Shown: positions 8,435 through 17,624 of the stretch, one piece after another
Layout of the letters: each line of letters starts with the position of its first letter
Numbering within the stretch: position 1 is the first letter of the stretch
Assembly (NCBI GenBank): GCA_039980455.1
Contig: JBDXCG010000003.1
Span: forward strand, 186,001 to 250,000
Length of the DNA: 64,000 nucleotides
Reading direction: 5' to 3'
From: CALINF01 sp039980455
Lineage (GTDB): Bacteria; Pseudomonadota; Gammaproteobacteria; Pseudomonadales; Halieaceae
The notes under the pieces: model-generated
The model's database searches: none
Told to the model about the DNA's origin: nothing
What the model saw: the letters and a program-made list of their open reading frames with translations, nothing else
Position numbers and translations under genes: made by a program

Positions 8435-10375
8435 ATGAAATCTGAAAAAACGATGGTGCCATTGCTCCTGCTTTCATCTGCTCTTTTTGCAGGAGCCGCA
8501 CTCGCTGGAGACTCATTGGGGGAGCCTGGCCGTGAACCCGGCAAGAAGAACCCGCTACACAATGTCTACTTTGGCGAGCAACATTTGCACACCGCTGCCT
8601 CGGCCGACGCCTTCGCTTTTGGCACCCGGTCTACAGCTGCCGAAGCCTACCAGTATATGAAAGGCGAGCCTATCAAACTGGACGTGACCGGTGAAACGAT
8701 CCAGATGAGAACCCCCTATGACTGGGGTGCTGTTACTGACCACGCAGTCTATCTCGGCGTAATGTCGATGCTATTGGAAAAAGATAACCCGATGACGGAG
8801 ACACCAATCGGGAAGTTGCAAGCCGCGGGCAAAGGTATGGAGGCGTTTCAGAAGCTGTTCGACTCTGTCGCCCGCAACCAGCCTATAGATTACATGATGG
8901 ACCCCAAAATTATGCGGCCTGCCTGGCAGCGACAGGTCGATGCAGCCAATGCGGCTTACGAGCCTGGCAAGTTTACGACTCTGATCGCGTTTGAATGGAC
9001 ATCACAACCGAACTACATGAACCTGCATCACAACGTATTCTTTCGCGATGACGTGGGGCCAAAGCGCATCTTCTCTTCTATGGACTCAGAACACCGTGAG
9101 GATCTTTGGAGCTATCAAGAATATCAACGCAGCAAGGGGCACGAAAATTTCTCCATCCCTCACAACTCGAACGTCTCTAATGGCGCCATGTTTGCGCTCC
9201 ACAACTCAAAAGGCGAACCTATTGATGCTGACTGGGCGGCGCGCAGCGCCCGCAACTCGCCCGCTGTAGAAATACTTCAGACTAAAGGCGCATCGGAAAC
9301 GAATCCTGCCCTTGCGCCTAATGACGAGTTTGCGGGTTTCGAGCAAACCTTCAGACACCGACTGGGCTCGCGTGTTGGGAATAACGGACTGGTCGCCGCG
9401 CACGATCGTAGTTTTGTTCGCAATGCGCTGACAGATGGTGTGGGCTTTCAGGAGATGCTAGGTGCAAACCCGTTCAAGTACGGCATCGTCGCTGGAGCAG
9501 ATGGTCATGACGCGGCACCGCCCAACGAGGAGTCCAACTACTTTGGCGTGCACGGCCAGCCCGACAGCACAGCCGAGCTTCGAATGAATACCAAGATGAC
9601 GCCGACAGGCGAAGCGCCTGTTCATTTTAGCTCGGCGGGTACTACGGCAGTGTGGGCGCCGGAGAACACGCGAGAGGAAATCTTCGACGGTATCGCTCGC
9701 AAAGAAACCTACGGTACTTCCGGTACGTTCATTCGGGTACGCTTCTTCGGTGGCTGGAACTATGCCGACGACCTCGTTAAAGATCTCGACTTCGTAGAGA
9801 AGGCCTACGATGGAGGTGTGCCCATGGGTGGTGATCTTCCCGAGAAGCCAGAGAAGGCTAAAGCGCCGGTTTTTGCAGTATGGGCACTCAAAGATCCACA
9901 AAGTGGCAACCTCGATAGAGTTCAGATTATTAAGGGCTGGTATGACCAGACGGGGAACGGCCGGCAGGAGGTTTACGACGTCGCCTGGGCGGATAATCGA
10001 AAAATGGATGGCAACGGAAAACTTCCGTCTGTAGGCAATACTGTAGACGTGGTAACGGCGACGTATACAAATTCGATAGGCGACAATGAGTTGGCTGCAG
10101 TCTGGACTGATCCCAATTTTGATCCGTCGCAGCATGCGGTTTACTACGCCCGCGTGATTGAGATTCCTACCCCGCGATGGAGTACTTACGATGCGGTCAA
10201 GCTTGGTTTGCCGCCCCACCCGGACGTTCCAGCGTCGCTACAGGAGCGTGCGTGGACTTCGCCGATTTGGTACACGCCAGCAACAGCGCTTGTGAAGAAG
10301 GCCGATTTCTACCCCGGACTCCAGGAGAAGCTCAGACCTTCCGGCTTTGACAAGCGCGTTTTGAAAAACTATTGA
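8435..10375 (+). CDS. DUF3604 exported protein, copy 2 (PHP-like motifs)
   Basis: A 646-residue paralogue of the protein at 3353. A signal peptide (LLLLSSALFAGAALA) leads to the mature start GDSLGEPGR, nearly the same as copy 1. Motifs retained are EQHLH (H50, H52), VTDHAVYLG, IPHNSNVSNG and AGADGHDAAP, keeping every candidate metal ligand. The C-terminal half has VYDVAWADNRKM and IEIPTPRWSTYDAVK, again matching copy 1, plus a tail of about 18 residues that copy 1 lacks. The copies differ through the middle, so they probably have different substrates or sequential roles. A fragment of a third copy follows within 70 bases. The biochemical role of the family is unknown to me. Confidence 0.85.
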   Translation: MKSEKTMVPLLLLSSALFAGAALAGDSLGEPGREPGKKNPLHNVYFGEQHLHTAASADAFAFGTRSTAAEAYQYMKGEPIKLDVTGETIQMRTPYDWGAVTDHAVYLGVMSMLLEKDNPMTETPIGKLQAAGKGMEAFQKLFDSVARNQPIDYMMDPKIMRPAWQRQVDAANAAYEPGKFTTLIAFEWTSQPNYMNLHHNVFFRDDVGPKRIFSSMDSEHREDLWSYQEYQRSKGHENFSIPHNSNVSNGAMFALHNSKGEPIDADWAARSARNSPAVEILQTKGASETNPALAPNDEFAGFEQTFRHRLGSRVGNNGLVAAHDRSFVRNALTDGVGFQEMLGANPFKYGIVAGADGHDAAPPNEESNYFGVHGQPDSTAELRMNTKMTPTGEAPVHFSSAGTTAVWAPENTREEIFDGIARKETYGTSGTFIRVRFFGGWNYADDLVKDLDFVEKAYDGGVPMGGDLPEKPEKAKAPVFAVWALKDPQSGNLDRVQIIKGWYDQTGNGRQEVYDVAWADNRKMDGNGKLPSVGNTVDVVTATYTNSIGDNELAAVWTDPNFDPSQHAVYYARVIEIPTPRWSTYDAVKLGLPPHPDVPASLQERAWTSPIWYTPATALVKKADFYPGLQEKLRPSGFDKRVLKNY

Positions 10376-10438
10376 TGGTCTGGTTTTGCCAATTGACAGG
10401 AATATTCTTGAGCTAGATTTAAAAGCGTAGAGCATTCG

Positions 10439-10579
10439 GGGATATTTGACGTACTCTGGTCAGGCGATCGAAAGATCGCACTCGAGGCAGGCAGGCTAAC
10501 GTCTGTCGGCAATACACTGGAAAAAGGAGCTACCTATTTCAGTGGTGGTGATAATGCCCAATTATCCGCTACGTACTGA
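10439..10579 (+). pseudogene. remnant of a third DUF3604 gene
   Basis: A short open stretch reads IFDVLWSGDRKIALEAGRL then TSVGNTLEKGATYF and DNAQLSATY before TGA at 10577-10579. This aligns along its length with VYDVAWADNRKM...GKLPSVGNTV...ATY...DNELAAVW of copy 2 and with the same part of copy 1. There is no start codon, signal peptide or metal-site region, and the conserved PTPRW segment is missing. It is therefore a decayed piece of about 46 codons, not a gene. The rest of the 412-base gap to the histidine kinase gene shows nothing recognisable. Confidence 0.7.
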
Positions 10580-10787
10580 TGAAGGCAATGGCCGCAGCCG
10601 CGCCTGATTCGAAGCCAATGAACCACGCTTTCGTCTTTTCATAAACGTACAATCCCAATAATTAATCTGCACCAACAGCGGGTAAATACCACCCGCACAA
10701 GCGCTGTGGTAAATTATTGGTAGATTTGCTTACGTGTGCAGAAAATAAGCTTATCCGTCCCAAAATCCTGATTAAGTAGAGGGCTTC

Positions 10788-13700
10788 TTGAATCCAAACA
10801 ACCCCGGCAAATTAATGCGTCTCGGCGTCTGGCTGATCCAGTCTTTGGGAATTTTTTTCGCAATGGTTACTGCCGCGCTGTTGGCGGGGATGATGGTGCT
10901 GTCTGAGCAGGTGCAGTCCCCGATTTGGCTGCCCGCGGGTATTGGTGTGGCAGCGGCGGTCTGGCTGGGACGACGCGCGCTGCCCGCTATCTTTCTCGGC
11001 GGGGCATTTATCGCGCTGGCCTTGGCTCGGCGGGAGGAACTTGCGGCCCAGGCTGGGATGACAATCGCATTACTCACCGGTATCGGCGCCTGCTTACAGG
11101 CCTGGATGGGACGCTTGCTGATGCGCCGATTCATCAATGATTCCGCTGAGGTTGAAGGTGCTGCGGATTATATAAAGCTCATTCCGATTGGGATATTTGC
11201 AGGCGTGGTGAGCCCCTCCATTAGCGTACCTGCTCAGTTTTCTGTGGGCCTGTGGCAGGGTTACGATTTTTGGTTGCTGTGGGGAAACTGGTGGGTTGGA
11301 AATGCGGTCGCCATAGCACTCCTAACACCGCTACTGCTGGGCGTGCGAAGACGGAGCTACTCTCAAGTAGGCATTCTAGCGCTTGTTGTTGTCGCAGGCT
11401 TGTTCATCAGTTATCGAGTGGGTGTTTCAACAGCAGCCTTTGCCCGCAGTAACTGGGAGAATCAGGCACGTATTGATGCCGACCAGATATCAACCAGCTT
11501 CGAGCGAATTCTACAAAGTAGCTACGGGGACATGCGAGCTCTGGTACTGTTCAGCCGCCAGAGCAGAATGACGGCAGAGGAATTCAGCAGTGCGATAGAG
11601 GACCTGCATTCAACTCAGGAAGGGTTTGTCCCAGCGGCGTTGTTGATTGCGACTGAACAATTGCCTGGACAATGGTTCATCAAGTTTGCCACCGCCAATG
11701 ATCTGGGTCTCGAGGTTGGGTATGAAGTTAGCACCATACCTGCCGCTGCAAATGCGATCGAGTCTTCCCTTCGCTTAGGGTTGGTGCTTGGTGGTGCTGC
11801 AGAACTCTCCCCCGGCCGCTATTTTGGATTCAATGCCATACCTGCACCGGGTGCGCCCGAACCAACGGTTGTTATAGGTATTCAGGATGTCAACGAAGTT
11901 CGCCGGCTCATTGCTGAGCAAACACCTTACGGTTTGGGGTTTTCTATATCCAGCGCGAACGCCAAGGCACCAGTCAGTACTGGCCGTAACGAGATGTACC
12001 CAGATGGAATGAGCTCCGCTGATGCGGTGCTGTCTTTTGAAACGCGTATTGAAACCGGTCATGACACGCTCACGTTTTCCTGGGGTGTGGTAGACGAGTA
12101 TCTCGGCGGTCCGACGCTTGGCTTTTCACGCGCTATTTTGTTTGGCGGCCCACTACTCACCCTGTTACTGGCGTTCATTCTAAGCATGATGTTCGCACAG
12201 TCTCGCAGGATTAGGCAGCAGGTCGCCCTACAAACTGCTGAGTTACAACGGCAACAGGTAATTGCAACTCAGGCGCTTGAGAATATGGGCGAAGGTATCC
12301 TACTCGTAGATTCAGACGGCATGGTGGCAGCCTACAACCAGCTGGGTGCTGAATACTTCGGCCTGACGAATGAAGAGATAGCGCAGTACCCGTTGTATGA
12401 AGATCTCCTGCGGTTCATCTTTACGGTTAAGTATGACCGGCCCAAAGATCTCGAGGAGAGGATGCAAGAGCTACATGGTGGCCGCGCTACGCAATCTGAC
12501 CGTGAACTACCCAATGGCAAGATACTTGAAGCACGGCACCGTCCTGTAGAGGGGGGCGGTTTCGTGCGGATGTTCCTGGACGTTACCGAGCGTCGCGAAA
12601 CTGAACGAGAGCTGCAGCATCAGACGGAAATCGCCGACCTAGCGCTGGAGAATATGGATGAGGGACTGCTGCTGGTAGACAAAGACTGGCGCATTTCTGC
12701 CTATAACGGCATGGCGCAAAAGCTGTTTGGTCTCTCCACGGACGAAATAGCGCTGGGCTATGAAGAGTTCACACACTTTGTTTACAACGAGAGATTCAAA
12801 AGGCCGGATCTTATTGAGTCTCATCTTAGTGAAGTCCGCGAGAATATAAAGCGAGTAACCGAACGCACATTAAGTGAAGGGTCAATTATAGAGACCCGTC
12901 ATCTCCCCCTCGAGGATGGGGGCTTTATGATGATGTTCACTGACGTGACCCAGCGTCGCGAGGCAGAGAACCAAATGGCGGCGGCACGCAAGATAGCCGA
13001 AGATTCAGATCGCTCTAAATCCGAGTTTCTGGCGAATATGTCTCACGAGATTCGTACACCTATGAACGCCATTATTGGTATGTCTCAGTTGGCGATGAAA
13101 ACAGAGCTTTCGCCCAAACAACACAACTACATTGATAAGGTGCATCGCAGCGCGATCGGCCTGCTGGGCATCATCAACGATATTCTGGATTTCTCCAAGA
13201 TTGAAGCAGGTCGGTTAGAGTTGGAGACGCTGGATTTTCGGCTGGAGGATGTGCTGGATAATCTGTTCAACCTGGTGGGTCTGAGGGCAGAAGAGAAAGG
13301 GTTGGAGCTATTGCTGGATGTTGCGCCGGATGTGCCAAGACAGCTGGTAGGTGATCCGCTGCGCCTTGGTCAAGTACTGGTGAACCTGGGCAATAATGCT
13401 GTGAAGTTCACTGATTCTGGTGAGGTGGTTGTCTCCGTAAAAGTTGTTGAGCAGCAGGAAAGCTCAGTAGAACTGTTGTTCTCTGTGCGAGATACAGGCA
13501 TAGGCATGACGGAAGAACAGCGCGGCGGCCTTTTTAAGGCGTTTAGCCAAGCCGATGCGTCGACTACCCGTCGCTATGGCGGTACGGGGCTGGGGCTGAC
13601 AATATCTCGGAGTCTGGTGGATGCCATGGGTGGCGACATCGAGGTTCAAACAGCGCCAGGAGAGGGGAGTGATTTCCGCTTCTCCGTTAAACTGGAATGG

Positions 13701-15230
13701 AAAGAGCAGGTAGAGGCTCTGCCCGATGCCACTTTACTCGAGCTGGAGAACCTGTATGTGCTGGTTGTCGATGACAATCCCACCGCTCGCACCATCTTGG
13801 TGGATATTGTTGGTTCGCTGGGATTTCGTGTTGATGTTGCCGTTAGCGGTGAAGAAGCAGTGGTCATGGCAGAGCATGCGCAGGCAGCCGGGGATCCCTA
13901 TTCAGTATTGTTAATGGATTGGCAAATGCCCGGAATGGACGGAGTGGCAACCACGCAGGCACTGGTCGAGAAGAAGCTACTTGATGGGACCCAGACTCTT
14001 CTCATGGTAACAGCCTACGGAAGGGATGACGCCGCTGCCGCAGGCTCTGGTCTGCCAATCAATAACTATTTAACCAAGCCGCTGAATCCGTCGATCCTCT
14101 TGGATTCAATTCTCGTTGCCCAGGGCCGTAGTGCGTGGTCGCAGCGGCGTAGTATTCAGAGTGAAGAGACTATCGAGTCGCGGCGTCGCTTGGCCGGTGC
14201 CCAGCTGCTATTGGTGGAAGACAATGAAATCAATCAGGAACTGGCTGTAGAGTTGCTCACAGACGCTGGGATTGTTGTTGACGTGGCAAACAACGGGCAG
14301 GAAGCACTGGACAGGCTGAAGACCACTCGTTACGACGGTGTGTTAATGGATATCCAGATGCCAGTGATGGACGGTTACACCGCAGCAGAGGCCATCCGGG
14401 CTCAGCCACAGTTCAGCGAGTTGCCCGTGATTGCGATGACTGCAAATGCACTGGTGGGAGATCGTGAGCGCGCCCTTGAAGTGGGAATGAATGATCACAT
14501 AGCCAAGCCCCTTAATGTGAGCAACATGTTTTCTACGATTGCAAAGTGGATAACACCTTCCGATCCTGGTCTGCGACCCGTAATGGCTGCAGAGGCCCTG
14601 CCCACCAGTACAGGCTTACCTCCAATCGAGGGTATCGATACTCGAGCAGGACTTGCGACGTGCGCCGGAAACGAAAAACTTTATCGCAAACTGTTACTGA
14701 AATTTCTGGTGGCAGGTGCCGGGTTTGGGCAGGAGTTTGGTGTCGCCTTGACTGATGATGACGATGACTCGGCGACTCGTTGTGCTCATACGCTTAAGGG
14801 TAACGCGGCGAGTATTGGAGCCATAGAGCTCGCAGCATCTGCTACTGCGCTGGAGCTTGCCTGCCAAGGAGCGCTTGACCAAGGCGTTATAGACGCTCGG
14901 TTGCAGATTGTCATAAGCAATCTGACGCCCGTGCTTGCTGCCTTGGAAGCGGCGAAGCCCGACCTGGTCGTAGAGGAGCCGGTGACAGTCGCTGACGCAG
15001 GCAGTAAGGCCGACCTTATTAAAGAGCTCAAGGCCTATTTGGAGAGTGCGGATACGCGAGCACTAAACGTGTCTGAACAGTTGCTGGCTGCCGCGGATGA
15101 GTCCGGACGTGAGCAGTTCAAACGATTGATTGAGCAGATAGAGCTTTTTGACTATGATGCCGCGCTCGGCGTATTTGCCGAGGTGGTAAGCGAATTATCG
15201 GAGAAGGATCACCATGAACAAAATTCCTGA
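10788..15230 (+). CDS. hybrid sensor histidine kinase (MASE1-CHASE-PAS-PAS-HisKA-HATPase-REC-REC-HPt)
   Basis: 1480 residues. A MASE1-like multi-pass membrane domain (about 1-210) is followed by a periplasmic CHASE-like domain (about 215-430) and a further membrane helix (about 445-470). Two tandem PAS domains (about 485-600 and 615-720) begin with similar sequences, LENMGEGILLVDSDG and LENMDEGLLLVDKDW. HisKA has NMSHEIRTPMN with phospho-acceptor His753; the ATPase carries N, G1 (DTGIGM) and G2 (GGTGLGL) boxes. Two receiver domains have acceptors Asp1044 (LLMDWQMPGMDG) and Asp1188 (VLMDIQMPVMDG). A C-terminal HPt has AHTLKGNA with His1334. It contains all phosphorelay steps except the output. 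The start is TTG at 10788 with AGAGGG nearby; ATG at 10815 is the alternative. It overlaps the next response regulator by 17 bases. Confidence 0.92.
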   Translation: MNPNNPGKLMRLGVWLIQSLGIFFAMVTAALLAGMMVLSEQVQSPIWLPAGIGVAAAVWLGRRALPAIFLGGAFIALALARREELAAQAGMTIALLTGIGACLQAWMGRLLMRRFINDSAEVEGAADYIKLIPIGIFAGVVSPSISVPAQFSVGLWQGYDFWLLWGNWWVGNAVAIALLTPLLLGVRRRSYSQVGILALVVVAGLFISYRVGVSTAAFARSNWENQARIDADQISTSFERILQSSYGDMRALVLFSRQSRMTAEEFSSAIEDLHSTQEGFVPAALLIATEQLPGQWFIKFATANDLGLEVGYEVSTIPAAANAIESSLRLGLVLGGAAELSPGRYFGFNAIPAPGAPEPTVVIGIQDVNEVRRLIAEQTPYGLGFSISSANAKAPVSTGRNEMYPDGMSSADAVLSFETRIETGHDTLTFSWGVVDEYLGGPTLGFSRAILFGGPLLTLLLAFILSMMFAQSRRIRQQVALQTAELQRQQVIATQALENMGEGILLVDSDGMVAAYNQLGAEYFGLTNEEIAQYPLYEDLLRFIFTVKYDRPKDLEERMQELHGGRATQSDRELPNGKILEARHRPVEGGGFVRMFLDVTERRETERELQHQTEIADLALENMDEGLLLVDKDWRISAYNGMAQKLFGLSTDEIALGYEEFTHFVYNERFKRPDLIESHLSEVRENIKRVTERTLSEGSIIETRHLPLEDGGFMMMFTDVTQRREAENQMAAARKIAEDSDRSKSEFLANMSHEIRTPMNAIIGMSQLAMKTELSPKQHNYIDKVHRSAIGLLGIINDILDFSKIEAGRLELETLDFRLEDVLDNLFNLVGLRAEEKGLELLLDVAPDVPRQLVGDPLRLGQVLVNLGNNAVKFTDSGEVVVSVKVVEQQESSVELLFSVRDTGIGMTEEQRGGLFKAFSQADASTTRRYGGTGLGLTISRSLVDAMGGDIEVQTAPGEGSDFRFSVKLEWKEQVEALPDATLLELENLYVLVVDDNPTARTILVDIVGSLGFRVDVAVSGEEAVVMAEHAQAAGDPYSVLLMDWQMPGMDGVATTQALVEKKLLDGTQTLLMVTAYGRDDAAAAGSGLPINNYLTKPLNPSILLDSILVAQGRSAWSQRRSIQSEETIESRRRLAGAQLLLVEDNEINQELAVELLTDAGIVVDVANNGQEALDRLKTTRYDGVLMDIQMPVMDGYTAAEAIRAQPQFSELPVIAMTANALVGDRERALEVGMNDHIAKPLNVSNMFSTIAKWITPSDPGLRPVMAAEALPTSTGLPPIEGIDTRAGLATCAGNEKLYRKLLLKFLVAGAGFGQEFGVALTDDDDDSATRCAHTLKGNAASIGAIELAASATALELACQGALDQGVIDARLQIVISNLTPVLAALEAAKPDLVVEEPVTVADAGSKADLIKELKAYLESADTRALNVSEQLLAAADESGREQFKRLIEQIELFDYDAALGVFAEVVSELSEKDHHEQNS

Positions 15231-15702
15231 GTCTCAGGCCGAATTGAGTCGTTTACTTGTTGTTGATGATGAGCCGGCCAATATCCAGATTTTGTCCGGT
15301 ATCTTGCAAGAACACTATATTCTGATTGCGGCGACCAATGGCAAAAAGGCGCTTGAATTGGCCAAGGCGCAACATCCCGACCTGATTTTGTTGGATATGA
15401 TGATGCCGGAAATGGACGGGGTTGAGGTTTGTAAAGCGTTGAAATCTGACGAGCAGACCAAGGATATCCCCGTGATTTTTGTCACAGGGGCAACCGACGT
15501 AGAGAACGAAGAGCGAGGTTTGGCCGCCGGTGCTGTGGATTACATATTCAAGCCAGTCAGCCCGCCTGTGGTGCGTGCCCGGGTGAAGATCCATATCCAG
15601 AACTATCTGACGGTAAAGTTCTTGGAAGGACTGCTCAATTCACGCGATATGAGTATGCAAGAGGCAAGAAACCAGGCCGAATCGCTGCTTGTGTTTGTCT
15701 AG
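15214..15702 (+). CDS. single-domain response regulator (REC) with short tail
   Basis: 162 residues. A canonical receiver domain covers about 13-130: LLVVDDE acidic pocket, LILLDMMMPEMDG with acceptor Asp61, VTGAT switch residue and FKP lysine. The tail of about 30 residues (NYLTVKFLEGLLNSRDMSMQEARNQAESLL) looks like the helical linker that normally leads into a GGDEF, HD-GYP or kinase module, but the protein stops at LLVFV. It starts inside the end of the hybrid kinase gene (17-base overlap) with GGAG upstream, so translation is probably coupled and it is the natural receiver of the kinase. Its stop overlaps that of the convergent gene (CTAG at 15699-15702). Either it is a stand-alone CheY-like messenger or a truncated output protein. 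Confidence 0.88.
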   Translation: MNKIPESQAELSRLLVVDDEPANIQILSGILQEHYILIAATNGKKALELAKAQHPDLILLDMMMPEMDGVEVCKALKSDEQTKDIPVIFVTGATDVENEERGLAAGAVDYIFKPVSPPVVRARVKIHIQNYLTVKFLEGLLNSRDMSMQEARNQAESLLVFV

Positions 15703-16172
15703 GCTGCCTGGCCCATTTCCAGTAGTTTGTCTACGTAGGTAACAAAGCTCGGTCTGTAACCGGTCTTAGTTCGACTCCAGAACGTTTGAATACGCGGCAA
15801 AGACATGGCCGCCTGAATGCGCTTGTCCCAGGCCTCCATATATTCGTTATCAATCTTGCCCTTGCGGTAGGCCATGAATACCAATTCGGCGAGCTCGAAC
15901 AAGGCAGACAAATAGCCTTCAAACTTTAGTGATTCCAGATCGGTCATTTGAACGCCAGTCGCGGCTTTTAGCCGAATCTCTGCTAATTCACCCTGATAGG
16001 ACTGCGCACGAAAATTGATCGCCATCTGCATAATGTTGTAGGTGGTGGCATCGCGGGTGACATTGGCGTTAAAGCGCAGCTGAGTCGCAAAGTAGATCAT
16101 GGAAGCCAGCACGCCCAGTGCGCCGAACACCTCGCCGATCGCACCCACAGTTTCCCAGTTAATTGCAGTCAC
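15699..16172 (-). CDS. unknown protein with one N-terminal membrane helix
   Basis: 157 residues. The N-terminus NWETVGAIGEVFGALGVLASMIYFATQLR is a single membrane-spanning helix followed by an Arg/Asn-rich start of a cytosolic helical domain. Proteins with this arrangement are common among proteobacterial hypotheticals; no function is established to my knowledge. It begins at 16172, overlapping the stop of the GPH transporter by four bases (ATGA), so it is translationally coupled as the last gene of a three-gene unit. Its stop shares the palindrome CTAG with the convergent response regulator. Confidence 0.75.
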   Translation of the reverse strand: MTAINWETVGAIGEVFGALGVLASMIYFATQLRFNANVTRDATTYNIMQMAINFRAQSYQGELAEIRLKAATGVQMTDLESLKFEGYLSALFELAELVFMAYRKGKIDNEYMEAWDKRIQAAMSLPRIQTFWSRTKTGYRPSFVTYVDKLLEMGQAA

Positions 16173-17602
16173 TTGCTTTCTCGCGTCTCATTGCCTTTTG
16201 GCGCGCCAGTGTACCCGCCGACCCGGTTGTCGTCCATGTTGAGCTTACTCGCGGCTCGCTTATCCGTGGTTCGCTCGTGTCTGGCTCGCATACGTGCATG
16301 GCGAGCGGCTGATAGTGGCCAGGTCCAAGTGAGCCAGAATGCAAACACAAACAACGTGGTTGGGACCAGCGCGTAGAGTATGCCAAGCCACAGTAGCGCA
16401 TTATCGTCGTTTTGCATGCCTGACGATGCGGAATAGCCTGCCAACGCGAGCAGTGGCAGTGACAGTCCACCGAAGGAAGCGGCGCATTTGGTCATAAATC
16501 CATGCACAGCAAAATAGCCACCTGTGCGCGCATCACCCGAGCGCATGGTGTCTATGTCGACTACGTCGGCAAGCATGGCCAGCGGCAAATAGGCAAAAGC
16601 GCCAAAACAAAAACCTTTGGCCGCAAACAAAATATAGAAGGCTAGTATGTCTCCTTGATTCAGGAAAAATATCGAGACACTCACTATGCTCACCACGACC
16701 ATAGCGCAAGCCAGCGAACGGTGTTTGCCCCAGCGGCTTGCGATAAGGTCCCATACTGGCATTGCCAGTAATCCGGTGGTGAAGTAGATCAGATAGAGTT
16801 GGCCCGGCGAGCGGATACCAATGAAGTCCTGCATAAAGAAGAGTGACAGAGTATTGGTGAAGTACTCCCCCCCCGTGATGACCAGCTCAATTGTCACGAC
16901 TCGTCGGAACAATCCGTTCTGCCACATGAGTCGCAGTGATCGAAAGAGGGGAGTGCGCCCCTCACCTAGTGATGCCGGTGGCTCTGGGACCTTGATCAGT
17001 AAAAGAGCGCAGATCAACGGCAGCGTCAATAATACGGCCCACGCGAAAGCGTCTAGGACTTCCAGAGCAGGCACAGAGGCACCGTCGTTTATCAACTCTA
17101 CGCCTGCGGGGATGAGGGCGGCACCGATCAGGCCTAGCAGTATCCACTTCTGACGCGATGAATTGAGTCGGGTCCTATCATGGTAATCACTGCTGAGCTC
17201 TGCGCCCCAAGCACCATAGGGTACCAATACCAGAGTCGACCCCACTCGCAGCGCGATATACCAAATCGCCAGGTAGATCGCTGTTGCCGTGGACTCGGGA
17301 CTTAATAGCATCCATGTTGCCAGTGTCAGTATTGGCAGGCCGATGCTTATCCAGCTTTTGCGACGGCCCCAACGCGAACGATATCGGTCCGAAGCAAAGC
17401 CAATCAACGGGTCTGTGATTGCATCAAATATGGCCGCGGCACTAATGATGGCGCCAATGAGGTAGAGCTCTATGCCAACGTCGGTGCCATACGCTCGCGG
17501 CAGCCAGACGCTGAGAGGATATCCCAACAGAGCAAGCGGGAAACCCAGTGCCCCGTAGATTCCCACCGTTGAGCGCGGCAGGTTCGCCCCTGCGTCAGTC
17601 AC
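16169..17602 (-). CDS. MFS transporter of the GPH (MFS_2) family
   Basis: 477 residues with about 12 predicted membrane helices. DAITDPLIGFASDRYRSRWGRRKSWI is the signature of glycoside-pentoside-hexuronide cation symporters (melibiose/glucuronide type), with the loop 2-3 motif D-R-x-R-S-R-W-G-R-R-K. GAWGAELSSDYHDRTRLNSSRQ is the second conserved GPH segment. The C-terminal tail after the last helix is about 50 residues, basic and hydrophilic (MRARHERTTDKRAASK). The gene lies 22 bases after the BASS symporter and overlaps the next gene by four bases. The substrate is unknown; pairing with a BASS protein suggests organic acids or sterol-like compounds as much as sugars. Confidence 0.88.
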   Translation of the reverse strand: MTDAGANLPRSTVGIYGALGFPLALLGYPLSVWLPRAYGTDVGIELYLIGAIISAAAIFDAITDPLIGFASDRYRSRWGRRKSWISIGLPILTLATWMLLSPESTATAIYLAIWYIALRVGSTLVLVPYGAWGAELSSDYHDRTRLNSSRQKWILLGLIGAALIPAGVELINDGASVPALEVLDAFAWAVLLTLPLICALLLIKVPEPPASLGEGRTPLFRSLRLMWQNGLFRRVVTIELVITGGEYFTNTLSLFFMQDFIGIRSPGQLYLIYFTTGLLAMPVWDLIASRWGKHRSLACAMVVVSIVSVSIFFLNQGDILAFYILFAAKGFCFGAFAYLPLAMLADVVDIDTMRSGDARTGGYFAVHGFMTKCAASFGGLSLPLLALAGYSASSGMQNDDNALLWLGILYALVPTTLFVFAFWLTWTWPLSAARHARMRARHERTTDKRAASKLNMDDNRVGGYTGAPKGNETRESK

Positions 17603-17624
17603 AGCGCCTGTGCCTGGGAGAATT

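Noticed and set aside
9458..10219. 253-codon leftward frame
   Set aside because: It is wholly antisense to DUF3604 copy 2, whose frame has clear homology and motifs.
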